Assembly: GCF_030284385.1 (NCBI RefSeq)
Contig: NZ_CP127221.1
Span: forward strand, 2,175,001 to 2,239,000
DNA: 64,000 nt
Direction of reading: 5' to 3'
Source: Altererythrobacter rubellus
Lineage (GTDB): Bacteria > Pseudomonadota > Alphaproteobacteria > Sphingomonadales > Sphingomonadaceae
The position numbers and the translations under genes are program-made. The first letter of the stretch is position 1, and each line of letters opens with the position of its first letter. The notes below the pieces were generated by a model, which saw only the letters and a list, made by a program, of their open reading frames with translations, did not search any database and had not been told where the DNA came from. Shown piece after piece: positions 19,605 to 29,106 of the stretch.

Positions 19605-20780
19605 TCAGCAAGTCACCGCCGCTACGGCGTTCACGAACTTCTCGATATTGCCCATGTGCAGCCCGGCAATGTTCACCCGGCCCGAACCCGCCATGTAAAT
19701 GCCATGCTCTTCGCGCAGCTGCTTCACCTGATCCGGCGTTACTGGCAACACAGAAAACAGCCCGTTCTGCTTGGAAATCGGTACGAAATCTACATGGCCC
19801 GCCATCCCCGCATCGCCCAGCGAGGCGCGCACTTGCCGCATACGGTCCCGCATTTGTGTCAGCTCGTCGAGCCAGACAGCAGTCATATCGGGATCGCGCA
19901 GGATCAGACGAATTGTCGCACCGCCATGGTCAGGCGGCATAGACCAGGCCGCGCGCGCCAGCGCATTGGCGTTGGAAAATACAGTCTCCAGCGAATCCGC
20001 ATCGCGCGTCATCGCATAGAACGCGCCCACGCGATCGCGATACACGCCGAAGTTCTTGTCACAGCTATAGGCGATGAAAGCCTCTGGCACAGCGTTCAGA
20101 ACCTTGCGTAAGCCGTAAGCATCCTCTTCCATACCATGGCCCAGCCCCTGATAGGCCAGATCAATGATCGGGAAAGTGCCGCTAGTCGCAAATGCCTCGG
20201 CAATAGCGTCCCATTCCTCGTTCGAATAGTCGATGCCAGTCGGGTTATGGCACGCGCCGTGGAGCAGCACAGCGTCATTCGGGCCTGCGTTGTTGATCGT
20301 ATCGAGAACCGCCTCGAGGTTGGCGCTGCCATCTGCGCGGGCATGCTCGAACCATTGCGCCTCAAGCGAGATGTCGTTGAAGATCTGCGCGTGGTTGGGC
20401 CAGCTGGGCTTGCCGATGTGCAACCGATCCACGCCAGCCTTCTGCGCGAGCGCGACCGCAAGCCTGACAGCGCCTGTGCCGCCCGGCGTTTGCATACCGG
20501 TGATACGGCCGCCCATCGTCGCATCGCCACCGAAGATGTAGGGCATCAAACCATTGACGAAGCCCATGTCGCCTTCTGGTCCAAGGTAAGACTTGCTGTC
20601 CTGCGTTTCGACCAGTTTGCGCTCGGCCTGTTTGATTGCAGCGAAAACGGGCGTGTCGCCCTGCCCCGTGCGGTAAACACCAACGCCAAGGTCGATCTTG
20701 TCATGCCGCTCATCAGCAGCGTACATTTTTATCAGGGCGAGCAGCGCATCGGACGCTTGCGGGGAAAGGTTCTCAAGCAT
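19605..20780 (-). CDS. Aromatic/aspartate aminotransferase (TyrB-type)
   Basis: A 391-residue PLP enzyme of the aspartate/aromatic aminotransferase subfamily, opening MLENLSPQASDALLALIKMY. The PLP lysine lies in CDKNFGVYRDRVG (family form SKNFGLYxER) and the substrate-binding arginine near the C-terminus in SGRVNIAGLH. An ATG four codons upstream (20792) is equally possible. It transfers amino groups between glutamate/2-oxoglutarate and aromatic amino acids or aspartate. Confidence 0.9.
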   Translation of the reverse strand: MLENLSPQASDALLALIKMYAADERHDKIDLGVGVYRTGQGDTPVFAAIKQAERKLVETQDSKSYLGPEGDMGFVNGLMPYIFGGDATMGGRITGMQTPGGTGAVRLAVALAQKAGVDRLHIGKPSWPNHAQIFNDISLEAQWFEHARADGSANLEAVLDTINNAGPNDAVLLHGACHNPTGIDYSNEEWDAIAEAFATSGTFPIIDLAYQGLGHGMEEDAYGLRKVLNAVPEAFIAYSCDKNFGVYRDRVGAFYAMTRDADSLETVFSNANALARAAWSMPPDHGGATIRLILRDPDMTAVWLDELTQMRDRMRQVRASLGDAGMAGHVDFVPISKQNGLFSVLPVTPDQVKQLREEHGIYMAGSGRVNIAGLHMGNIEKFVNAVAAVTC

Positions 20781-20880
20781 GGAATGCGTCATGCAACGAG
20801 TTACGAAAGGCCGCAACAGCGAAATCCCTATTGCGGCCCTCATGCATACATATTTGCGATCTGCTCTTTTGAGCTGAGAC

Positions 20881-21711
20881 TTAGAATGGCAGCCAGCGCT
20901 GCTTCTTAGAAAATTTCATGTAGCCCGCGTTCACCCCTAGGCGCAGGCCCGCACCCACGCGGATCGGAATCAGCACGACATCGCCTTTGCGCATATAGCT
21001 CGCGTGCATCCCGCCTACGAAATAGGCTTGGCCTTCGCCTGCGGGGAAGCGCTCGTACAGATCTTCAGTGTCATAGAGATTGTAGACCAACACAAATGTA
21101 TTGCCCGCGTTCGCGCCCGCATCGAGTCCAATCGACGGTCCGGTCCAATAGACGGGCCTGTTGCCCTCGATCTTGTGATGAAGTGTGCCAGAGCCATAGC
21201 GAACACCAACCACCAATGCGCCGCCGCCTTCGCGCCCGACGATATAACCATTGGGTTCGCCCTGTTTGCGCAGCAGGTCTTCGATCATTCCTGCCAGGCC
21301 TTCTGCGCCTTTGCCGAATACGCCTTCGGCCGCTCCGATCAGATCGTCCTCGCCGTATGTCGTCTCGCTGCCTTCAAATGTCGGCGCTGCCTCTTCGGCG
21401 GCACTCGCGCTGGCAGCATCGGTTGTTTGCGCGGCGTCGGTGCTCACTTCCTCTTGCGCGCCAGGATCAGACCCGAATGCGACCAGGTCGTTGCCGGTCG
21501 TACTGTCTACAGGCGCAGCCGCAACTCGTGGTGCGGCGGCTTCGGCCAGATCACCGTCGATCGCGCCCGCGGTGGCGGCAGGAGAAGTATACTCGCTGTC
21601 CGGATCGATTGCTTCCAATTCTTGCGCCGCAATCGGGTTCGCCGCGAGCGCGAAGCTGGCCAGTATCGCAGCTCCAGCAACTTTGGATCGTTGAATGATT
21701 GTGCGTGTCAT
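20881..21711 (-). CDS. EipA/DUF1134 envelope protein
   Basis: The ATG at 21711 gives 276 residues: a signal peptide ending IAAQ, a long low-complexity Ala/Asp/Glu region (about 25-110), then the DUF1134 domain (YIVGREGGGALVVGVRYG, GPSIGLDAGANAGNTFVLVYNL). In Brucella the family member EipA is a periplasmic beta-barrel needed for envelope integrity. Starts further upstream add sequence without signal character. Confidence 0.88.
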   Translation of the reverse strand: MTRTIIQRSKVAGAAILASFALAANPIAAQELEAIDPDSEYTSPAATAGAIDGDLAEAAAPRVAAAPVDSTTGNDLVAFGSDPGAQEEVSTDAAQTTDAASASAAEEAAPTFEGSETTYGEDDLIGAAEGVFGKGAEGLAGMIEDLLRKQGEPNGYIVGREGGGALVVGVRYGSGTLHHKIEGNRPVYWTGPSIGLDAGANAGNTFVLVYNLYDTEDLYERFPAGEGQAYFVGGMHASYMRKGDVVLIPIRVGAGLRLGVNAGYMKFSKKQRWLPF

Positions 21712-21959
21712 TGTCCATCTCCAGCCGTCAAATGCCCGGAAAACCGATTGCAGGCGCGGGCCCTTGGTAGTTGCATCAGAACCCATGCTGGAGACTTCTC
21801 AATTGCGCGGCGGTGAACCGAATCGAAAATGCGGTGAATCGAGTCTGCAACGCGATCACACGTTTGAATGCGCTTTTTTGAAACTACGGGTTGAAGCGGC
21901 CAATTTGCACCTTTATAGCGCGCCCTTCGCATGCCGTAGACAGCCTGGCATGTGGCTGC

Positions 21960-22050
21960 GGAGACGTGGGTGAGTGGCTGAAACCAGTTCCCTGCTAAGG
22001 AACCATACCTACTACGGGTATCGAGGGTTCGAATCCCTCCGTCTCCGCCA
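21960..22050 (+). tRNA. tRNA-Ser (GCU)
   Basis: 91 nt with a 7-bp acceptor stem (GGAGACG/CGTCTCC), anticodon loop CTGCTAA (anticodon GCT), an expanded class II variable arm, TTCGAAT T-loop and encoded CCA. Confidence 0.96.
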
Positions 22051-22346
22051 CCCACCCCCGACACTTGTCTCCGTCATCAGGGCGGATTTCTAAGCTACCG
22101 AACTGTCCGAGTAATTCAGGCTCAAACTGTATCTGGGTGACTATTCGTGAGCCGTCTCTGGCGATATCAGGCCGCGTTTTGCGAGGCTGTCTCTGCGCCG
22201 AACGCGATCGGTTCGGTTTCCCTGTTTTCAGGGAATTAACAGGGAAAATAGCGCGTTTAATGTCCGACAATGGGGTGGAAAGCAGACATCGCATTTGGCC
22301 AAAATGTAATGCAACTCAAACAATCAGCGTTTACGGGCTTTTCGTT
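22051..22346. other. tRNA-distal region with inverted repeat
   Basis: No gene. It contains a perfect 10-bp inverted repeat, TTTCCCTGTT (22217-22226) and AACAGGGAAA (22238-22247), with an 11-bp spacer. The sequence lies between a tRNA gene and the accessory arsenic genes. A relic of an integrated element is possible but no integrase remains. Confidence 0.45.
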
Positions 22347-22841
22347 ATGATCAATTTGCTTGTTCTCTGCACCGGAAACTCTGCTCGAAGCATCCTTGGC
22401 GAGGTCTTGTTCAACACCCTTGGCGAAGGCCGGGTGCGGGCATTTAGCGCTGGCAGCAAGCCTGCGGGTGCGATCAATCCAGGGGCTGTCCGACTTCTTC
22501 GAAAGCAGAAAGTAGACATATCCAGCTTGCGCTCAAAAAGCTGGGATGAATTTGCGACCCCAGATGCGCCGAAAATCAACATCGTCATTACTGTGTGCGG
22601 GAGCGCTGCTGGTGAAACATGTCCAGTGTTTCCGGGCAAGTCTGTAAGAGCGCATTGGGGGTTGGCCGATCCGGCAGCAGTCGCTGGAGACACGGAGAAG
22701 ATTGATGCGGCGTTTGCGTGTACTTGGGATCAGCTGAAGGCACGCGTTGACGCATTTCTTGCCTTACCGTTTGAAACCATGAGCGAAGCCGAATTTAAAT
22801 CTGAACTAGACAGGATCGGCGAAATGGAGGGCGCAGCATGA
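22347..22841 (+). CDS. arsC: Thioredoxin-type arsenate reductase (LMW-PTP fold)
   Basis: A 164-residue protein opening MINLLVLCTGNSARS. The low-molecular-weight phosphatase loop CTGNSAR (C8 to R14) is the catalytic P-loop; cysteines further on (VITVCGSA, GETCPVF) supply the redox relay. The start at 22347 is chosen because the family begins there; the frame is open further upstream without similarity. It reduces arsenate to arsenite. It overlaps the aquaporin gene by 4 bp. Confidence 0.9.
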   Translation: MINLLVLCTGNSARSILGEVLFNTLGEGRVRAFSAGSKPAGAINPGAVRLLRKQKVDISSLRSKSWDEFATPDAPKINIVITVCGSAAGETCPVFPGKSVRAHWGLADPAAVAGDTEKIDAAFACTWDQLKARVDAFLALPFETMSEAEFKSELDRIGEMEGAA

Positions 22842-23497
22842 GCGATCTTCGGCGCCGTCTAGCCGCAGAAGGCATTGGTGCGTTTTTCCTTTTTGCTGGC
22901 GTCATCGGTTCAGGAATTATGGCTGCCAATTTGTCTGAAGGGAATGACGCTATTGCCCTGCTAGCCAACACTTTGGCGACAGGTGCGATCCTATTTGTCC
23001 TAATCGCCTTTCTTGGGCCCATATCTGGCGCTCATATGAACCCGGCAGTTACTTTTGCCGCCGCACTTAGAAGGGAGCTGACCTGGCGAGAAGCCGCGCT
23101 TTATGTCTTGGCTCAGCTTACTTTAGGAATTTTGGGTGCCTGGTGCGCGCATGTCATGTTCGAACTTCCTGTTCTACAGCTAAGTATCAAGCCTAGAAAC
23201 GGAGTGGGGCAGCTCTTGGGTGAAGGTATCGCAACCTTTGGCCTGATCCTCACAATTCTGGGCACTGTTCGTTTCAGAGAAGAGTGGGTTGCTGGAACCG
23301 TGGCGTTGTACATTTCAGCTGCCTATTGGTTCACTTCTTCAACAAGCTTCGCCAATCCTGCGATCACTGTCGCAAGGAGCCTCACAGATACCTTTGCTGG
23401 CATCGCCGCGGTGGACGTACCGGCTTTCGTGGCAGCCCAATTGGCAGGGGCCATATGTGCAGTAGTTCTCGCGCGTTGGCTATTTGATGAGGGCTAA
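22838..23497 (+). CDS. Aquaglyceroporin, AqpS-type arsenite channel
   Basis: A 219-residue MIP channel with six helices and both pore motifs: NPA at 68-70 (HMNPAVT) and NPA at 173-175 (FANPAITVARSLTD). It is coupled to arsC by an ATGA overlap. In Sinorhizobium AqpS lets arsenite formed by ArsC leave the cell down its gradient; the same pairing suggests that role here. No arsR is seen nearby. Confidence 0.9.
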   Translation: MSDLRRRLAAEGIGAFFLFAGVIGSGIMAANLSEGNDAIALLANTLATGAILFVLIAFLGPISGAHMNPAVTFAAALRRELTWREAALYVLAQLTLGILGAWCAHVMFELPVLQLSIKPRNGVGQLLGEGIATFGLILTILGTVRFREEWVAGTVALYISAAYWFTSSTSFANPAITVARSLTDTFAGIAAVDVPAFVAAQLAGAICAVVLARWLFDEG

Positions 23498-23566
23498 TCT
23501 CGCTTTGTCGCAGCACAAGTCACACAGACAACCTGTTTTCTCAGTTTGTTTCTTCTGGCTGCGTTC

Positions 23567-24877
23567 TTAGGCGACCCAAGGCCCAGTGATCGCCAAAGTC
23601 GCGGTTGGACTGTAGGCATTGACGAATAGCGTCTTGCCATCAGGGGACCAACATGCGCCCGCCAACTCGGTCTCAGCTGTCAGCCATCCAAGCGGATAGG
23701 CTTCACCAGCGGGCGTAATCCCGCGCAAGTGATTGGTAGACACATCGCCGCTTTGATCTTCGCACACGATCAAGTGACCATTGGGAGAAACCGTCAAATT
23801 ATCGCCGTAGTGAAACTGGGTGGGATCGTCGCTCTCGAAGAATAGCTGAAGCTGAGCGCTGCCATCCTCGGCAAACGCCAATCGGAAGATCTGGCCCAGT
23901 TCCTTTGCGCCGCCCGAAGTGCAGCAGAAATAAAGCTCGCCATCGCCCATGTGGATGCCTTCGCCGCGCGCGAAGAGAGTGGCTCCGCCTGCCGCGCCGC
24001 GGACACGCAAGTCGTCTTCAGGGCTTTCAACATTGTCGAGATCGATCCAACTGACCCCCACCCAAGAACCGGGATTCATGCCCAACCTACGCCAGTTCCG
24101 GCTATCAGCGACACCATCAGCGACTAAAGCCTGCAGTTTTCCGCCGCTGGACAGGTCACCTGGCGCATCCGGCATGTAGCGATAAAGCAGGCTATCATCG
24201 CGATCTTCGGTCAAATAGACAGAGCCGGTTACAGGATCGACGCAGGCCGCTTCGTGATTGAACCTGCCCATCGCTTTGATAGGGGCAGGATTGACCAAGC
24301 CTTGCGCATTGGCGGGGACTTCGAAAACCCAGCCGTGGTCGCGCATCACACCGTCGCCAGCGTTGGTGACATCTTCTTCGCAAGTAAGCCATGTACCCCA
24401 TGGTGTGATGCCGCCCGCGCAATTCCTGATTGTGCCTCCGAGGGAGCGAAATTCACGCACAATTTCGAGCGTTGCTGCATCAAGCACCAAATTGGTCGTG
24501 CCGCCTGGCAGCATTGCGCCTGCTTCGTTTCTGTCAAAGCCTTCAGCCAGTTCGCCGCCAGCATCGTGGTTCACTTTGAGTTCGTGATTGCGCACCAGAG
24601 CGATTGTGCCGTCGCCAAGATCAAAGCAGCCCATTCCATCTGCGCGATCTGGCACGGTTCCTCCGTCGCTCATGGCGTCGCCAAGCTTGGAGATAATTCT
24701 GTAAGAGAAACCCTTGGGAAGATCGAGCAAACCGGCGGGATCGGGCTGCAAAGGGCCGTAGGGGCTGGCCGCAAGTGAACCCGAGGGATCGCCGCTGTAT
24801 CGCATGCAGCCGCTTGCCAATAGCGCGGCAAACGCGCTGCCGGTTGCGGCCATGAATGTGCGGCGGTCGGTTTGCAT
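23567..24877 (-). CDS. PhoX-like (DUF839) phosphatase, Tat-exported
   Basis: A 436-residue beta-propeller protein of the PhoX/DUF839 family. A twin-arginine signal is at the start (TDRRTFMAATGSAFAALLASGC), followed by a cysteine that could be lipidated. Family landmarks are YRIISKLGD, RNHELKVNHD and NLTVSPNGHLIVCEDQSG. PhoX enzymes are calcium/iron alkaline phosphatases acting in the periplasm. It follows the phytase gene by 2 bp and is the last gene of the TonB receptor-phytase-PhoX unit. Confidence 0.88.
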   Translation of the reverse strand: MQTDRRTFMAATGSAFAALLASGCMRYSGDPSGSLAASPYGPLQPDPAGLLDLPKGFSYRIISKLGDAMSDGGTVPDRADGMGCFDLGDGTIALVRNHELKVNHDAGGELAEGFDRNEAGAMLPGGTTNLVLDAATLEIVREFRSLGGTIRNCAGGITPWGTWLTCEEDVTNAGDGVMRDHGWVFEVPANAQGLVNPAPIKAMGRFNHEAACVDPVTGSVYLTEDRDDSLLYRYMPDAPGDLSSGGKLQALVADGVADSRNWRRLGMNPGSWVGVSWIDLDNVESPEDDLRVRGAAGGATLFARGEGIHMGDGELYFCCTSGGAKELGQIFRLAFAEDGSAQLQLFFESDDPTQFHYGDNLTVSPNGHLIVCEDQSGDVSTNHLRGITPAGEAYPLGWLTAETELAGACWSPDGKTLFVNAYSPTATLAITGPWVA

Positions 24878-24879
24878 CG

Positions 24880-25908
24880 CTATCTCTCGTCCAGTGCTTC
24901 CAGGATAGCATTCCAGGAAACGAGTTTGAAGTTCTGCGCTTCAGGGCGGTTGTCGCCGTCCTGAGCAACAAACAGGCCGTCCGGATATGACGGGCCAAAA
25001 CTGCCAAGCTTGAGCGCGATGCCGTCGGTTTCTTCCGCATTGCCGATTTCATTGCCGCCTATACGAAAGCGCCCGACTGCCGCCATGTCAGGCAAGCGAT
25101 AGACAGCATAGGCGTTGTCACCCTGGCTTGAGGCAACAAGATAGCCATCTTCGCTGCCTTCGGGTGCCAAAGCGAGGCCCTCGACATCAGCGACCAGCAG
25201 CCGGTTGTCGATTGGGGCGACCATTTCGCGCGCTCCCGCGGCGACGTCCAGCCGCCAGACACCCGCCACCTCTTCACCGACGTAAAGCTGCTGCGTTCGC
25301 GGGTCGAAAACGCAACCTTCGGGCTGGCTCGGGATCTTTGCCAGGGTGCGCGTTTCACTTTGCCAGCCTTTATCCGACCAGCTGACCATATTGACGGCAA
25401 TTCGCCCGTCCTTGATCGGGCTATACATTGAGATTGAACCGTCATCGAGCTCTTCGCCGATACAAAACCCGTAGGCTTCGCCGGGGCCCGCATCGATGCG
25501 GGTGAGTTCGGTCAGTTCACCGGTGGTTGTATCTAGCGAAGCGAGCAGGATCTTGGCATTCGCTGGATCTCCGCGATCGCTCGCCGCAACCAGTGTCGTG
25601 CCATCCGAAAGCTCGATCAGATCGACGTTGTTGAGCAAACCACCGGCGAGAAAGCTGCGTACATTCCCGTCGAGCCCGTAAACATACAATCCCGCCTTCT
25701 TGTCAGTCGCAACGATCAGGCTATCGGAGGCATTAGCCTCGTTTCGCCAGATCGCTGCATCATCCGCTGCATCCTCATTTGCTGTCCCGACCGGTTCGGT
25801 CTGTGCCGTTGCCGATACAAGAGTAGCGGGATCGCCGGTGATCGGCACCGTAGCACAGGCCGCGGCGATCCCGAGAGAAACAAGCACCAAAAGGCGAAAG
25901 TTGGTCAT
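24880..25908 (-). CDS. Beta-propeller 3-phytase, lipoprotein
   Basis: A 342-residue beta-propeller phytase. The lipobox is IAAAC (about C19). Propeller landmarks: DDAAIWRNEANASDSLIVATDKKAGLYVYGLDG near 50, NNVDLIELSDG, EGCVFDPRTQQLYVGEEVAGVWR and the closing DGLFVAQDGDN. It releases phosphate from inositol phosphates outside the cytoplasm and needs calcium. It lies between the TonB receptor (3-bp gap) and PhoX (2-bp gap). Confidence 0.92.
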   Translation of the reverse strand: MTNFRLLVLVSLGIAAACATVPITGDPATLVSATAQTEPVGTANEDAADDAAIWRNEANASDSLIVATDKKAGLYVYGLDGNVRSFLAGGLLNNVDLIELSDGTTLVAASDRGDPANAKILLASLDTTTGELTELTRIDAGPGEAYGFCIGEELDDGSISMYSPIKDGRIAVNMVSWSDKGWQSETRTLAKIPSQPEGCVFDPRTQQLYVGEEVAGVWRLDVAAGAREMVAPIDNRLLVADVEGLALAPEGSEDGYLVASSQGDNAYAVYRLPDMAAVGRFRIGGNEIGNAEETDGIALKLGSFGPSYPDGLFVAQDGDNRPEAQNFKLVSWNAILEALDER

Positions 25909-25911
25909 GGC

Positions 25912-28722
25912 CTAGAAGGTATAACGTGCACCAAATTTCATCGTCCAGTTGTACTCTTCGTACTGAAGCAGGTTCTCTCGACCGCCCTGACGGTTGAATG
26001 CAAAATACTTTGCGTCGTTGATGTTCACCCACTCATAGTAGAGCTGAAGATTGTCCGTCGCACGGAACTTCGCGCTCAAGTCCAGCTGGAAGTGATCATC
26101 TACGTAGCGGTCCAGTTCCGCTTCGTCAGAGAGTTCATCGAGATAGCCATCACGATATGTCCCTGAGAGGCGGATGTCGAATGGACCCTTGTCATAACCG
26201 AGCGAGAAGTTCGCTGTGTGCTCCGACGTTGCCGGAAGCGGGATGTTGCGAGGCCCTTCGCTTGCTACCGTCGTGATCGTTCCGCTGGCATCGGTATAAG
26301 TGTAGTTTGCCTGCACAACAAAGCCGTCCAGCATGCCAGAAAGCGCTTGCGAGAAGCCCAGCTCGACACCGAAGATGTCGCCCTCATCGCCATTGGTGAA
26401 CACTGTCGCCTCGTCGAATGCCACCCCGCGGAATACACCGCCATCATCGAAGTTCTGCTCGACGATGAAGTCTTCGACACTCTTGTAGAACACCGACGCG
26501 AAGATCGCGCCGTTGTCAGTCATGTAGTATTCTGCAGCTGCATCGATATTCCAGGCTTCAGTCGGGCGAAGATCCGGATTGCCGAATTCGCCTTCACGTT
26601 CGCCATCGTCAGCTTCCTCGACGGTGATGCGCGGAGCCTGCTGGAATGGACCAGGGCGAACAATGCTGCGATAACCTGCGAGGCGCAGGATCAGGTCAGG
26701 TTGTGCTTCGTAGCGGATATTGATGCTGGGCAGCCAGTGGTCATAGTCGCGGTCGATGCTAGTCGGGGCGACGATCACAGTGTCTTCAGTCGCGGTTGCA
26801 CCCCCTGGCAAAGTGCCGCCTTCTTCGACCAGCAATACATCGTTGCCCGACAGCGTGTTCGAAGTGTTTTCATAACGAACACCGGCGATCACAGTCAGGT
26901 CGCTGGTTTCCCAACGACCCATGAGATAGCCTGCAAGGATGTCTTCCTCGACGGAGAAATCACTCACCGCCGAGTCGAACTGACTGTCGATCTCCTGAAG
27001 CTCGAAGTCACCAAAGTTGGCGAAGAAAAAGTCAGTCGCCTCAGTAAGGCCGGGGAGCGGTGTCAGGTCGACAATGCGATATGTCGGGCCGACACCCAGT
27101 GCATCCGCCATAGTATAGTTGTCGTTCTCGTAGAACTGAATTTCACCATCGAAACTCTTCTCACGGAAGCGGCCCTTGAAGCCCGCTTGCACTGTGAATT
27201 CGCCATTGTCCATTTGGAAGCGACGCCCGATGTCGAGCTGCGCTGCGGTCTCCTCGTCTTCGCTGTCCGACAGTGCGGTTAGCTCTACATCATTCAGCTC
27301 ATAGGCAGAAGGATCGATGAAATCACCGATCGGATCTATGATCGAATAGATAGGGGTGCGCGGATTCGAGTAGTCGAAACCAACCTGCAGCCCTTCCGCT
27401 TCATACTCGCGCTCGAACTGAGTTGGATCGACGCTGCCGTTTTCGAACTCGGTCGATTTTGCGTAACTCAAAGAATAATCCGCGAACCAGTCACCCCAAT
27501 CACTTTCACCGCCCAAAACGACAGAGCGAATGCGCTGCCGCTCGAAACGGTCTTTGATGTCGCGCTCGACTGTGATTGCTTCATCGTCTTCATAGAGCGG
27601 GTTCGTGCTAGAGCCGGAAACGCCCGCATCACCCAGGTCGAAAGTCAGGCGGCGCCGGAATTCCTGATCGTCAAACTGGCTCCAGATTCCCTTGAGATAG
27701 AGTTCGGTGCTGTCGCCGGCACGGAAGTCTAGGCCAAGCGTCGCGCTGATCCGCTCACGCTCGACATCATAGTCACGATACTGGACTTCTTCGGCATAGA
27801 CCAGGCCATCATCATCTTCCCAATCATCCGCCTCGATATTGTCCGTCTCGAACTTGCGGTTGTAGAAAGATATGCCGCCCGAAATTCCGAAGTTGTCGCT
27901 TAGACGGGCTGAGAAATCCGCACTCAGGTCTGGAGTCAGTTCTTCGGATAGCTCGTTATAGCTGCCGCCAACAGAGGCTACGAGGAGATCCTTCTGACGA
28001 TCAAACGCACTGGTCGTTTCAATTTCGATAGACGCGCCAATGGTATCACCATCCATATCCGGCGTCAGCGACTTCTTGATCGTCACTGACTCGATGATGT
28101 CAGACGAGACCACATCAAGCGCAACGGCGCGGATGTCACTTTCCGGGGAAGGCAAGCGTACGCCATTGATAGAGGTCGCGTTCAGTGTTGGATCAAGGCC
28201 GCGCACCGAAACGAAGCGACCTTCACCCTGGTCATTGAGGACATTAACACCCGGCAGGCGGCGCAGGCTCTCAGCTACGTTCTGGTCAGGAAACTGGCCA
28301 ATCGCGTCGCGTGTCAGTACGTCACTAACGCCATCGCCTGCACGCTTGCGCGAAAGCGATGAAGCCTGGTTGGCAAGCTGACCGATAACCAGAATGTTGC
28401 CGCTGCCATCGCGCATCAGAGCAAAGTTTGCCGTGGCAATACCTGTTTCGCTCACGGTGACAGTCTGCGTCTGTGTAGCCGCCCCGACTTAGCTGACCTC
28501 CAGAGTGTAGGTTCCAGCCGGAACGCCTGAGAAACTGAATCCGCCATCACGCTCGGTTGTGGCAACCCGATCCAGTTCGACAATTCGCACTTCTGCCGCG
28601 CGAATCGAGACTGTCTCCTCTGCGTCAGTGACTGTGCCGCGCACATCACCGGCGAATGCGGCGACCGGCGTCGAAGCAGCAATGACCGCTGCCCCAGTGA
28701 ACAAGATCGACTTCAATTTCAT
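25912..28722 (-). pseudogene. TonB-dependent receptor with in-frame TAA
   Basis: Reading from the ATG at 28722 (good GGAGGG site): signal peptide (1-25), a carboxypeptidase-regulatory-like domain (about 26-77), then a TAA at 28489-28491. The same frame continues at once without any shift through linker, plug (RDAIGQFPDQNVAESLRRLP) and a 22-strand barrel ending GARYTF. The stop replaces the tyrosine expected in the family motif GTYTLEVSY. Translation could only restart at the GTG at 28455, giving 847 residues without a signal peptide. Either a true nonsense mutation, a read-through or a sequencing error. The barrel would import phytate-derived or other phosphate compounds, judged from the two downstream genes. 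Confidence 0.85.
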
Positions 28723-29106
28723 TGGAATATGCCCTCCTAGAGTCGGAGGTGCGATAAGACCTGTATTTGTCAGCCTCGCTTCAGTTTGAAGAAGTTTACA
28801 TTTCAAAGTCGACCAATCGGTAACAAATTGGTCACGGATGCCAAAGGGCGGATGGTCCCTTTCAGGCAGTACCTGGTCTGGATCGAGGTAGTGCCTCCAT
28901 CGGGGACCGCTCCGACGAACACAGGAAGGTCGTGCCTTCCGATTAGAGGCAGTGCCTCGACCGACATGTGTGGCATTGGCAGCCTGACATAATCGGGCGA
29001 GTCTAGTGGGCCCAATCGCACAATCTGGATCCTTCCATCCTATGTTCGAAAGGGCTGCCCATTGTGTCGAACCGCGCCACGGCAGCTTAGGCTCAGCTTA
29101 GTTGCA
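28723..29106. promoter_or_regulatory. Control region of the receptor operon
   Basis: 384 bp without a gene. It contains a 23-bp inverted repeat (28811-28833, GACCAAT-9-ATTGGTC), placed about 90 bp before the receptor ATG. Three near-palindromic 11-mers AGG(C/T)AGT(A/G)CCT occur at 28864-28874, 28886-28896 and 28947-28957, and a small hairpin GGAAGG/CCTTCC at 28924-28940. These are candidate operators; the regulator is not in view. An 11-bp periodic GTGACC/GTTACC reading of the inverted repeat (minus strand) recalls a Pho box only loosely. Confidence 0.45.

Noticed and set aside
21995..22294. Leftward frame over tRNA-Ser with product ending EGFEPSIPVVGMVP
   Set aside because: This is the well-known spurious translation of a tRNA gene on the opposite strand.
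26218..27282. Long open frame antisense to the TonB receptor
   Set aside because: The opposite strand clearly encodes the receptor barrel; the translation has no recognisable feature.
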